64,000 bases of DNA, taken from assembly GCF_018446385.1 (NCBI RefSeq), contig NC_055987.1, positions 6,657,705-6,721,704 on the forward strand, given 5' to 3'. This DNA is from Zingiber officinale. Taxonomy: Eukaryota; Streptophyta; Magnoliopsida; Zingiberales; Zingiberaceae. How positions within the stretch are numbered: position 1 is the first letter of the stretch; every line of letters starts with the position of its first letter. The position numbers and the translations under genes were made by a program. Positions 25,958 through 36,690 of this stretch are shown in pieces. The notes beneath the pieces are model-generated. The model was not told where the DNA came from, searched no databases, and worked only from the letters and a program-made list of their open reading frames with translations.

Positions 25958-28900
25958 ATGGACGAGGCTGGACGACAACACGTGGTGACGCTTTCGAACG
26001 AGGAACTCGACGCTCTGATCGAGACAAGGGCCGCTAAGCTCGTGGAGCAAAAACAGAAAGCCGCATCCGAGAGGCTGGAGCAGCAAGCAACATCAGCATC
26101 TGGTGGCCGAACGGAAGCACCACCTGCCACCGTCGCATTTCATCGGGCTCTGTTCCACACCCCTGAAGCCTTACCAACTCACAGAGATAAGGGGTCTTCT
26201 TCAGAGGAAATGCCTCGACGAGACGACAGGAAGGGGAAAGCCCCCCGAGCGGACGCGTCGCCCGAGCGGATCAATCGCCAATTTTCAGAGGCCATTCTAC
26301 GAGACCCTCTGCCCAAGCACTACACGCCCCCGACGATCGGCGAGTATAATGGGACAACCGACCCGGATGATCACCTGGGTAAGTTTGATAGCACGGCAAC
26401 CCTCCATCAATACACAGATGGAGTAAAGTGCCGAGTTTTTCTCACCACTCTCTCGGGATCGGCTCAACGGTGGTTCCGGAGGCTGCCTGACGGATCCATC
26501 ACAACTTCCGAACGGCCTTCCTCCACCACTTCGCCAGCAGTCGGCGTTATCAAAAAACAAGCGTAAGTCTGTTCGCCATCAAGCAAGAGGCCCGGGAATC
26601 GCTTCGAGCTTACATCCAGCGATTCAACCAAGTGGCGATGGACATTCCAACGGCCACTTCGGAAACCATGATGAATGCCTTCACACAAGGCCTAGTGGAT
26701 GGAGATTTCTTCCGATCGCTCATCCGAAAGCCGCCCCGGGATTATGATCACATGCTACATCGGGCTAATGAGTACATTAACGTGGAAGAAGCACAGGCGG
26801 CCAGGAAAAAAGAAACTCCCGCCGAGCGGCCTCCTCCAGCCGAGCGGAAACAGCACGCCGCTCATCAGCCGCCTAGAGGACCAAGGGTTGAAGCAATCCG
26901 ATCTTCCCATGTCCGGTCCCATGTGCAGGAGGTAGCCGCCGCCCGGCCCAAACCGAAGAAGAGGTGGACCCCGATGTTCTGCTCCTTCCACCGGACGGAT
27001 ACGCACAACACAAGGGATTGTCGAAGTCTTCCCTTCGTGGCTCATCCTGTGCCACGGAGTGCTGGACGGCGATCTCCCTCAGTCGATCGGCGACAGAGAA
27101 TTCAGGAAGCCGATCGGACGCGAGTTGATAGGCCACGACAACAGACTCCCGATCGGCATCGCTCTCCCAGGCGAGAGAATCGCCGAGCGTCCAGAGAACG
27201 GTCCCGACCATCCGCTCGGGAAGAGGAAAATAAAAGCAACACTTCCCGAGGCGAGATCAATGTCATCGCTGGCGGGCCGACCGGAGGAGACTCCAATCGA
27301 GCTAGAAAGGCGAGCGTTCGGCAGCTCCAAATCCATGCCGTCGGTTGCAGCAGAGAGCGAGCAAGCGGACCTGAAATCAGTTTCGGGCCCGGGGACTTGG
27401 AAGGAGTTGAAGTGCCTCACGACGACGCTCTGCTCATCAATGCGGTAATAGCCAACTACACTATTTACCGCGTATTTGTTGACACAGGGAGCTCAGTCAA
27501 CATCATATTCAAGAGGGCGTTCGATCAGCTGCAAATTGACCGAGCCGAGCTGCTACCTATGACGACTCCGCTCTACGGGTTCACGGGTAACGAAGTTCAG
27601 CCGGTCGGCCAGATCCGGCTGGCTACCTCGCTGGGAGAAGAGCGGCTCAGGAGGACGAGAACAACAAACTTCGTGGTGGTTGACTCTCCCTCGTCCTACA
27701 ACGTCATTTTGGGACGACCGGCACTCAGCGAATTCCGGGCGGTCGTCTCAACTTTTCATCAGAAGATCAAATTCCCCGTGGAGGACCATGTGGGAGAAGT
27801 ACGAGGTGACCAGCTAGTAGCTCGGCGATGTTACATCGAGATGGTCCGAGCAGAGGCCAATTCTGCTCAGAAAACGGCCCGGATCGAGGTAAACGCCATC
27901 ACCGAAAGGCCACCCACTTTAATTTATGAGGAAAAAGAAGAAGTGCAGATTCATCCAACCCGATCGGAGGCCACAACCTTTATTGCATCCGATCTGGAGG
28001 AGAAGCAGAAAGAGGAGCTGATCCAGTGCCTCAGGAGAAATCATGATGTCTTCGTCTGGTCGACACATGAGTTGCCCGGAATTTCGCCAAGCATAGCGCA
28101 GCATGAGTTGCATGTTCGACCGGATGCTCGGCCGGTAAAACAAAGAAAAAGAGATTTCAGCGCCGAGCAGAACGCCATCATCCGGACGGAGGTGGAGAAA
28201 CTTCTGGAAGCCGGCCATATACGTGAGGTGCAGTTCCCGAGCTGGCTTGCAAATGTAGTATTAGTCTCCAAGCTGGGCAACAAATGGAGGGTGTGCATAG
28301 ACTTCCGGGATCTTAACAAAGCTTGCCCGAAGGATTTTTATCCTCTGCCCCGGATAGATCAGCTGGTGGACTCCACGGCCGGTTGTGAATTAATCTGTAT
28401 GCTAGACGCCTACTAGGGCTATCACCAAGTGCCGCTCGCCCGTGAAGATCAAGAAAAAGTCAGCTTCGTGATAGCCGACGGCACTTATTACTATAATGTG
28501 ATGTCGTTCGGATTGAAGAATGCTGGAGCCACATATCAGCGCTTAATGAATAAGGTATTCAGAGAGCAGATCGGGCGGAACCTAGAAATTTATGTGGACG
28601 ACATTTTAATTAAGTCTGTCCGAGCGGTCGACCTCTTCAAGGACATGGAAGAAACCTTCCGAACGCTGCGTAAGTATGGAGTCAAGCTGAATCCTCAGAA
28701 GTGTCTGTTCGGAGCGAAAGGAGGACGCTTCTTGGGATACATAGTGACCGAGCGGGGCATCGAAGCCAATCCCAGCAAGGTGAAAGCTCTGCAAGATATG
28801 CCGCCTCCCAGAAATACAAGGGAAGTTCAGCGATTGACCGGTCGGATAACTGCTCTGTCTAGATTCATCTCTAAAACCGCCGACCGGAGCCTTCCTTTCT

Positions 28901-31088
28901 TCAAAATCTTGCGCAAAGCCACAAAGTTTCACTGGGATGAAGAATGCGATCAGGCGTTCGAAGACTTGAAGGCATATCTGAACTCTCTTCCGGTGTTGGC
29001 CAAACCAATGACGGGTGAGTCGCTTTATATGTATTTGTCTTCAACCGAGCATGCGGTCGGCTCAGCATTAGTAAGGTCGAGCGGAGAAGAGCCTGTGTAT
29101 TTCCTCAGTCACATTCTAAAAGATGCTGAATCTCGCTACACTGGGCTGGAGAAATTAGCATTTGCTCTTGTCCTCGCTGCTCGGCGCCTTCGTCCATACT
29201 TCCTGGCGCACACGATCGTTGTCAAAACCAATAGCCCGCTCGGACGAGTGCTACTAAATCCAGAGGCATCCGGACGGCTCATCAAATGGACAACGGAGCT
29301 GAGTGAATTTGACATCCAGTATCAGCCCAGATCGGTGATCAAAGCTCAATCCTTGGCCGATTTCGTGACTGAGGTGCAAAGGCAGGAGTCGGAATCTATG
29401 TGGAGAATATATGTGGATGGATCATCTACTCGGCTCGGAAGCGGAGTCGGAATATTGCTGCTCTCTCCTCAAGAAGAAAAGATGCACTTATCCGTCCGGC
29501 TGGATTACAAAGCTACCAACAATGAGGCAGAGTATGAGGCCCTCATAGCTAGCTTGCAGGCTGCCAGGCATGTGGGAGCCGGTCGGGTAACTATTCACTC
29601 GGATTCGCAGTTGGCCGCTCAGCAGCTCTCTGGCACCTTCGAAATCAATAGCGCTCGGCTTAAACTCTACGCTGAAGCCTTCGAGAAGCTCAAAGCTGAT
29701 TTTAGAGAAGTTATTGTCCAGAAGATACCCAGAGCGGAAAATCAAGCAGTCGATGAGTTAGCCAAACTTGCGAGCTCAATAACGCCGGTCGACATACAAC
29801 AACCCATCGAAAAAGTACTGTTGGTAGCGCACGTCGACCGGATGAAAGGTCTCACATTTCCCAGCGATTGGCGGACACCCATCATAGAATTCCTCCGTTC
29901 GGGCGCCACACCATCCGATGAATATGCAGCCCGGCTCCTCAGAAGGAGAGCCGGTCGGTTTACACTCATCGGAGATCAGCTTTACAAGAAAGCTTTCTCG
30001 CGCCCGTTGCTGAAATGCGTAAGCTCGGAGGACTCAGCTTACATCCTCCAGGAAGTACATCAAGGATCATGCGGGGGGCATCCGGGCGGGCGCTCGTTGG
30101 CCAAGAAGATCCTCTTGGCCGGATACTTTTGGCCAACTTTACAAACAGACGCCGCTCGGACAGTATCTACCTGCCTTTCATGCCAGAAGTATCACAACTT
30201 CTCCCACCGACCGGCCGAAGAAATGAAGGCGTCAAGCGTTTCATGCCCGTTCGACCAATGGGGAATGGATATTGTCGGTCCATTTCCGATGGCGGCCGGA
30301 CAGAGGAAATTTTTACTAGTGGCGGTCGACTATTTCTCCAAGTGGGTGGAGGCCGAGCAAAGATCACTGAACAAATGGTTAAAAAATTCATCTGGCAACA
30401 CATCATTTGTCGGTTCGGCATCCCTCGCCGACTAGTGTCCGACAACGGGCGGCAGTTCACAGGGAAGATGTTAGAGGATTGGTGCAAAAGCTACGGCATT
30501 GAGCAACATTTCACGTCCGTGGCCTATCCTCAGAGCAACGGTCAAGCTGAAGTGGCCAACCGGGAAATTCTTCGTATTCTGCGCGCTCGGCTCAACCATT
30601 TGGGAGGAAGTTGGCCGGATGAAGTGCCGAGCGTCTTGTGGGCCATCCGAATGACGCCAAAAGAAGGGACAGGAGTCACACCGTTCCATTTGGTATATGA
30701 CGGCGAGGCAGTCATTCCGGTTGAAGTCGGCGTTGAGTCCGCCCGGATCCAGAGCTACGATGATGACAACGCCGAACGGAGGAACATGGAACTGGATTTG
30801 GTAGAAGAGGAGAGGGCAAAGGCGTCCGTTCGGCTGATGGCATACCGGCAGCGGATGAAGCAGAACTACAACCGACGAGTAATCCCCAGATCATTTCAGG
30901 TCGGCGATCTCGTTTGGAAGAAAGTCAAACCAGTCGGCGACGTTGGCAAGCTTGAAGCCCCTTGGGCAGGTCCCTTCAAGGTTATTGAGAAGCTCCGTTC
31001 GGGAGCCTATTATTTGGAGGATGAAGACGGACGGCAGCTGGAGCGACCGTGGAGTGCAAATCACCTCCAGCCTTATCGAGCTGGATGA
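25958..31088 (+). mobile_element. gag-pol: TAT1 gag-pol region
   Basis: Order of parts: gag (about 25958-27050, with PLPKHYTPPTIGEYNGTTDP and the capsid core), aspartic protease (VFVDTGSSVNII near 27470-27505), reverse transcriptase (WRVCIDFRDLNKACPKDFYP near 28285, YVDDILIKS near 28591), first RNase H (about 28920-29380), archaeal-type RNase H (MWRIYVDGSS at 29398 to about 29780), then integrase (zinc-binding CLSCQKYH near 30175, SDNGRQFTG near 30440, SNGQAEVANRE near 30532). RT-RH-IN order defines Ty3/gypsy. It is broken in about four places. Confidence 0.8.
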
Positions 31089-32177
31089 AAGGTGCACGAA
31101 TGTAATTTATTCTGGTGTATATGCTAGTTGCCTATGTACTTGTGATGCAGGAAGCAAAGAGATGGAAACACATTGAGTATTCTCCGCCGAAAGGATTACT
31201 GTGTAAGACCCCTTGCCGTTCGGCAGGGGCATATAAATTATCCGGGCCAAGCGCTCAGAGAGCGAAGGCCCCCGAGCCGATCGGCCGGGAGGGGTATATA
31301 TTTAAACTCGTAAGCGAATGACCCGTGCTGTTCGGCCGGGCATAAATATTGTTCGAGCGCGGGATATGATACAAGGCCGCTCGGCCTGGTAAGGAGTTAG
31401 CCTCGGAAAGCCGACGAGCCCCGTCGTTAAAAATCGAGAGCCGCGCCGACCGGCTATAAATAACCGCGCCGTCGAGCACCGACGTTAAATATCGAGAGAC
31501 GAGCCGGCGTCTATAAACGTCCGAGCGGAAAGCCGACGAGCCCCGTCGTTAAAAATCGAGAGCCGCGCCGACCGGCTATAAATAACCGCGCCGTCGAGCA
31601 CCGACGTTAAATATCGAGAGGCGTCTATAAACGTCCGAGCGGAAAGCCGACGAGTCGTTAAAAATCGAGAGCCGCGCCGACCGGCTATAAAGAACCGCGC
31701 CGTCGAGCACCGACGTTAAATATCGAGAGACGAGCCGGCGTCTATAAACGTCCGAGTGGAAAGCCGACGAGCCCCGTCGTTAAAAATCGAGAGCCGCGCC
31801 GACCGGCAATAAATAACCGCGCCGTCGAGCACCGACGATAAATATCAAGAGACGAGCCGGCGGCCGAGCGGCTCTCATCCAGCGAAAAGCCCTTTGAGGT
31901 AAGGCGCGAAGCAAAGGATGGTTAATCGAAATTAAAGAGGCAAACAAGTTTGCGCGCTGAGCGGCTGATCAGGCGCGTAACGAGACATTAAAGATAATTC
32001 GCTTGTCTGGCATAGCGAGGTGCCGAGCGGAATGGTTATAATGAATACTTAGTAAGTTCTTGCCACAATAAAAGGTGAAAGGAACAGAAGATCATCTATT
32101 ACGCAAGCCAAAAAAGTCATTACAGAGATAGTCTGGGCCGAACGGCGGGAATACAAAAAAGTTTATAAAAACACTCC
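31089..32177 (+). repeat. TAT1 3' region with tandem repeats of about 115-122 bp
   Basis: Four copies of a unit begin with GGAAAGCCGACGAG at 31405, 31527, 31641 and 31758, and the last ends near 31865. Spacings are 122, 114 and 117 bp. Each holds GAGAGCCGCGCCGACCGGC and AACCGCGCCGTCGAGCACCG. The rest of the stretch is non-coding. Confidence 0.8.
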
Positions 32178-34289
32178 TCACACATCAAAATCAAAAAGAG
32201 CGTCGGGGATGGTGTCCATCACGCTCGCTAGATCCTCGGGGGGGATGGTCAGCTCGGCAGGCAGGTGACCTTTGGTCTTCAGATATCCCACCGCCGCCTT
32301 GATCGCCTCCTCGAACGTGAGGGATATCTTGTCGGTAAACTTCTCTCCGAAGTCCTCTGAGCAAAGGAACGCTTTCCTCACTTCATCCAAGCGGGCCGAC
32401 TCCCCCTCTTGGTATTCCTTGAGTGCGGCGTGAGCGGCATCGCTGGCGGCTTGGAGCTCTGCCAAATCTCCGTCGAATCTTTGGAGATCCGCCGAGCGGC
32501 CCTCCTTCTCGGTGGCCAGTAGGGCGTCCAAGTCTTTGATGCGTTGTTCCAACCCCCTGATCTCCACCTTCATACGGTCCATATCATTGATGGTCTGTTG
32601 CTTCCGAGTGGTCGCCGTTTTGATCTCCTTCTCTCGTTGCTTGATCATCGCTTCAAGCCGAACGACTTTGCTCGCCAAATCGTTAGCCCTTTTCCGTTCG
32701 GCATCCAGCGATTTTTTGGCCTTCTCCAGAGCGGCAGTCGACTGCCCATTACCCCCCGCGGTTTTTTGTTTTTTCAACTCGTCCTCCAGCTCGGCCAACC
32801 GATCGCTAATAGCGATCTGCTCCACCCAGTTCTACCAACAAATGTGCACAGGTTAAAAACATAATTCGAGTATGCAAACAAAGAAAAGGAGAGCATACCC
32901 CGGTGGCCTGTTGAAGGTTGCTATCGCCGAGCTGCCCGGGAGTCATCTTGGCTATGCGACGCCGAGCATCTATCCAAGCTTGGGCAAGAGGGCCCATCAG
33001 AGTAATCTGCTGCTCGGGGACCATTGGCCGATCAGCAGCAGCCATGTACGCCTCTGAGGGGAGGCGCAGAACGGTCTTTATCAAATTCTGACCGCTCGGC
33101 TCGCTCTGAGAAGCAGCGGCCTTATCGGACGGCCCACCGGCAGAAGAGGAGGGAGGCTCACCCAGACGCCTGATACGGCGCAAAGTTCTGGAAGGGCTGG
33201 ACGGCGGCACCTCAGAGCTGGCCCTCGGAGAACCCTGAGGGGTTGGGGTACTCTCGAGGGAAACCGTCCCGGACAGCACCGGTGTGCCCGCGCTCCGCTC
33301 GGGCTGTGGCTCATCAAGTTTAGAGGCAGGGGGCGTAGCAGCACATCATCGGCCGAGCGGCCCTCTACCTCAGCCTCGGTAGGAGGTTCCAGGTCGCCCG
33401 CGACCTCATTGTGAAAGGCAGGGACATCTGAGGCTTCGGGGACAGTTGGTGCCCCCTCACCTTCTCTGCCGGCCGGATCGGATGGAGCAAGGCCCCGCTC
33501 GGCGGCCTCCTTGTTCGTCACCTCCTCAATCTGAGCGGCCTTCAGTTTGAGCTTCTCGGTAGCTCTGGCACGCCACATGAATTCAGCTGCAGAAGCAAAA
33601 AATAAATCAGTTAGAACAAAACAAATGGGAAGATAAGGAAACTTACTCATGCTGCAGGGCAGATCAGCTGGGATAGAAGACAAGCCGAATATATGCATTA
33701 CTCCCGGAAGGAGCATCTCGTCAATATGATAGCGCTGACCGACTAGCCGTTCGGCTGCATGGAGATAGTCCGCGTCACCTCTAAACTTGCCGAGCTCCGG
33801 TTGCGCGGACATAGCCGTCTGCCACTTGGTGCGGAAAGTCGGCCGCTCGGGAAAACGTATATAGAAAAAATGCTCCTTCCAATGTTTGTTGGAGCTCGGC
33901 ATATGATCAAAAAGGACGAAGCCTATCCTAGACTGGAAAATAAAGGTACCCCACTCGGCTTGCTTGGGATAGTAGAAGTAGTGGAATATTTTTGGGTCCA
34001 AGGGGATGTTGTTCAGCTTGAACAAAACTATCACTCCGCCCAGCAGCCTAATAGAGTTGGGAACTACCTGGCCGAGCGGAATGCGGAAATAGTTGCAGAC
34101 TTCTAAGAAAAATTTGTGGGGTGGAAAACGCAGTCCGGCCAGAAATTGGTCTCGGAAGAAAAGCACTGTGCCGGACGGCGGTTCATGAGGCCGATCGGCC
34201 GGTGTGGCTAACACTATTTGGTGGTCGATCGGCAGGTCATAAGTCCGGACGAGACGCAATGCGTCTTCCACATCAAAACGACTCTCCAT
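32178..34289 (-). mobile_element. TAT1 antisense ORF region (aORF)
   Basis: On the strand opposite to gag-pol, an ATG at 34289 opens a long frame (MESRFDVEDALRLVRTYDLP). The segment with GTVLFFRDQFLAGLRFPPHK and RLLGGVIVLFKLNNIPLDP resembles the 'putative gypsy type transposon' domain (Transposase_28) often found in plant gypsy elements. Further minus-strand frames continue to 32178 and end in a Lys/Glu-rich coiled-coil-like region (about 32825-32300; ELEDELKKQKTAG, LEKAKKSLDAERKRANDLAS). Antisense ORFs in the 3' region are known from Tat-lineage elements; their function is not known. Intron-like signals separate the frames. The 34290-34987 stretch before the right LTR would hold its promoter. 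Confidence 0.65.
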
Positions 34290-34987
34290 GGTCGTGTAGC
34301 ATAGACCTGGAGCACCGCCGGTCTACTGTGAAGTGCTAGTCATGGCCAAGGGACGAGAATATAGGATTCCGAGGGAAGGGGCGAGCAAAGAATGGAGAAA
34401 AGCCGATTGAAGGAAACGGGTAACAAAAAGAAGAAAACGCTGGGAACAAGAAAAAAGGCCTTACAAACAAAGAAGATGATCGACGAAGGGCTGAGGTTTG
34501 CCGAAGAGTTGAGGGGCGAGGTCGCCGGAAGAGAAAACGAGCAGAGAAGTGCCGGAGGAGAATGAAGCAGCGAGGCGACGGCGGAAGCGGAGCCGCGAGC
34601 TTTATATTGCCGCCCGGAAGCAACCTCCACCGTCCGATCCAGGTCGTTGATAACGAGGTTATCATCCAGCCGTTCATTTCAAACGGCGGCTGTCCCATCG
34701 GAAGTGACGCCACCGCCATGCGCTGACAAGCGCACGATCGCCACGTTCAGCGAGATACTAGCCGCATTTAATGAGCTCCCCTTACCGTGCGCAGTGCACG
34801 TGATAAACAGTGGGGGGGAGCATTGGACATGGATTCCGAGAAGCACAAGGCACGGACAAGATATTGCCGAACGGATGAGCATCCTTATGCCTGGCCGAGC
34901 GGACTAATGCAGGGATCATTGCTCGGTCGGATCGGCGGTCCATCGATCGGACTTCGCCTCCTTCGACTAGACTCGAGGGGAGGCAAG

Positions 34988-35692
34988 TGATCCGGTGGTA
35001 AGAATCCGGAACCCCATAACGAGGGGTCAACACCACGTGGAGGTCAAAGGCCATGCGCGTCGGAGAAGGACGAGCCGACCGGATTTAGAAGAAAGGACAT
35101 CTGGTAGTAAAGGCACCTGGTAGGGACCGAGCGGACGCTTCAACGATTACATAATGACCGAGCGGAGGGGCGGGCCGCCCGTGGCGTAGGGAATTAAAGC
35201 GGTCGGACGACGTTCTTGGCGGTCGGTAGGACGGACGTCCGGCAGGCGGTGGGTAAGGAAGGAACACCCTCGGCGGTAGTCAAGTCGTGGCTCGCCATAC
35301 TCCTAGTCCGCAACGGGGTGTCCTGTTGTCCCATCGAAGACATGCTCGGACTGTAGCAGTATGGTGTCAGGTAAGCTCTCTGACAAGTGCATACCGAGGT
35401 ATGGGTTGCTGACACGTCTGCACCTCAGTGAACGTGCATTAGTTCTCTCCTCGCTCTATATATAGAGCCTCTTACTTCGCCGCAGGTACGCGGAAAATCA
35501 TCTCTGGAGCCACCTTTTGCATTATTTGCTTGCCTGACTTGAGCGTCGGAGGGTCGACGTCGGGAACCCTTCCCGGCCCGACTTCTGTGCAAGTTCGCAG
35601 GAGATTCGTGCGACCAGACGGAGGCCTACGTCCTCGACTAGGAGCGCGCCACGTGCCCAGCGTCCTTTGGTTCGGTGATTCGGACAGGATCA
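34988..35692 (+). repeat. TAT1 right LTR
   Basis: A 705 bp LTR with the same ends as the left LTR (TGATCCGG to ACAGGATCA) and the same TATA box near 35454. It is somewhat shorter in the first half, and the second half is nearly identical. Confidence 0.85.
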
Positions 35693-36068
35693 GGTAGGTT
35701 TGGCGCTTCCCAGCCCTAAACCCTAAAGCCTTTCTAGTCTAGAGAACGAGCTACCGAGCCCTCTCTGACCTAGTCCAGAGAACGAGCTACCGAGCCCTCT
35801 CCTATTTCGTTCAGTCCAGAGAACGAGCTACCGAGCCCTCTCTGACCTAGTCCGGAGAACGAGCTACTGAGCCCTCTCCGACTTCGTCCGGTCCAGAGAA
35901 CGAGCTACCGAGCTCTCTCCGACTTCGCGTGCCAAGTTTCCATACTTGGACTTTTCCCTTCCACCTGATCAACATTGATCAGTAATCAATCAGAGTTTAA
36001 TTAATATCTGATACAAACTTAAATCAGTGTCAACATCAAAACAGCAGCCAGGTCAGACCGTATCAACA

Positions 36069-36690
36069 ATCTCCCCCTTTTTGTTGTTTGATAACACGAT
36101 TTAAGTTTAGATCAGAAATACTCATATTTCCCTAATTTTAGGGGAATCAAGATCCTCCCCCTAAGACGAATACAACACTAAGGAAGTCAATAATCCTCAA
36201 GGTTATCCTCTCCCCTAAAATTAAAACTTCATTCATTTCTAAACTTAGTCATCTTCTCCCCCTTTGTCAAACACCGAAAAGGTGCGAATTAGGTAATAAG
36301 ACTCAAAATACTCCCTCTTAACCCATACTGTCTCTTTCTTAATCCACACAGAATTCCCTCTAAGTGTAATATCAGACAGTAAATAAGAGACAATCAAGAT
36401 ATGGCATATGAAAAGCATATAAATAAGAACTGAAAAATAAAGAGAAGCAAGTAATAGAAAAACGAGTAGCATAAACAGCTAATATCCAGGTCAGACATAG
36501 TATCTATCAAACAGTATCTGAAACATAGGCAGTCAAAATGATCAACATATAACAAAGTGTATCAATCAACATCCTCAATATGAGGAGTATCATCATCATC
36601 TGCTGGAGGAATGAATCCCTGAGGTGGCATGCTCGAGGGTGGATAGCCCGAGTAATACTGTGGAGGTGGATAGCTGGCCATCCATCCCAG
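36069..36690 (-). mobile_element. Partial second SRV2 internal segment
   Basis: 622 bp nearly identical to 16030-16652, i.e. the 3' end of an SRV2 internal region, joined to the outer side of the right LTR. At about 36690 it stops abruptly inside the element, and GYP2 LTR sequence resumes. Confidence 0.8.

Larger units (their letters stand above)
25181..35692 (+). mobile_element. TAT1: Tat-type Ty3/gypsy element nested in the SRV2 LTR
   Basis: A 10512 bp element with LTRs 25181-25912 and 34988-35692, flanked by the exact target duplication GGTAG (25176-25180 and 35693-35697). The primer site ATTTGGCGCCGTCTGTGGG follows the left LTR, and a purine tract (GAGGGGAGGCAAG) precedes the right one. 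Gag-pol spans about 25958-31088 on the plus strand, and an antisense gene region covers about 34289-32178. A second, archaeal-type RNase H after the first, and the antisense ORF, are both marks of the Tat lineage (Retand/RIRE2/Grande group). It has about four breaks in gag-pol. LTR halves are very similar, and it is among the youngest insertions here. Confidence 0.85.
23882..36068 (-). repeat. SRV2 right LTR, split by TAT1
   Basis: LTR segments 23882-25180 and 35698-36068 flank TAT1 and its target duplication GGTAG; the LTR alone is about 1670 bp. It carries eight GATCGGTC-type palindromes (24800-25162), two more than the left LTR, and five minisatellite copies (35742-35930), one fewer than the left LTR. 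Confidence 0.8.
14410..36690 (-). mobile_element. SRV2: Sirevirus-like copia complex, LTR-internal-LTR-partial internal, with TAT1 nested in it
   Basis: In plus coordinates: LTR 14410-16029, internal 16030-23881, LTR 23882-36068 (holding TAT1 at 25181-35692), then 36069-36690, which repeats 16030-16652 almost exactly. Coding is on the minus strand. The primer site AGTGGTATCAGAGC adjoins the right LTR near 23881, and the polypurine tract AAAAAGGGGGAGATTGTT adjoins the left LTR. The extra partial internal segment means two elements share one LTR, as unequal recombination produces, so no target duplication is expected at the right end. Gag, protease, integrase, RT and RNase H are all recognisable, with about four breaks. 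The two LTRs are very similar, so it is young and later than SRV1. Confidence 0.8.

Noticed and set aside
27079-27448. Overlapping frames on both strands of the TAT1 gag region
   Set aside because: Shadows of the GC-rich gag-pol frame.
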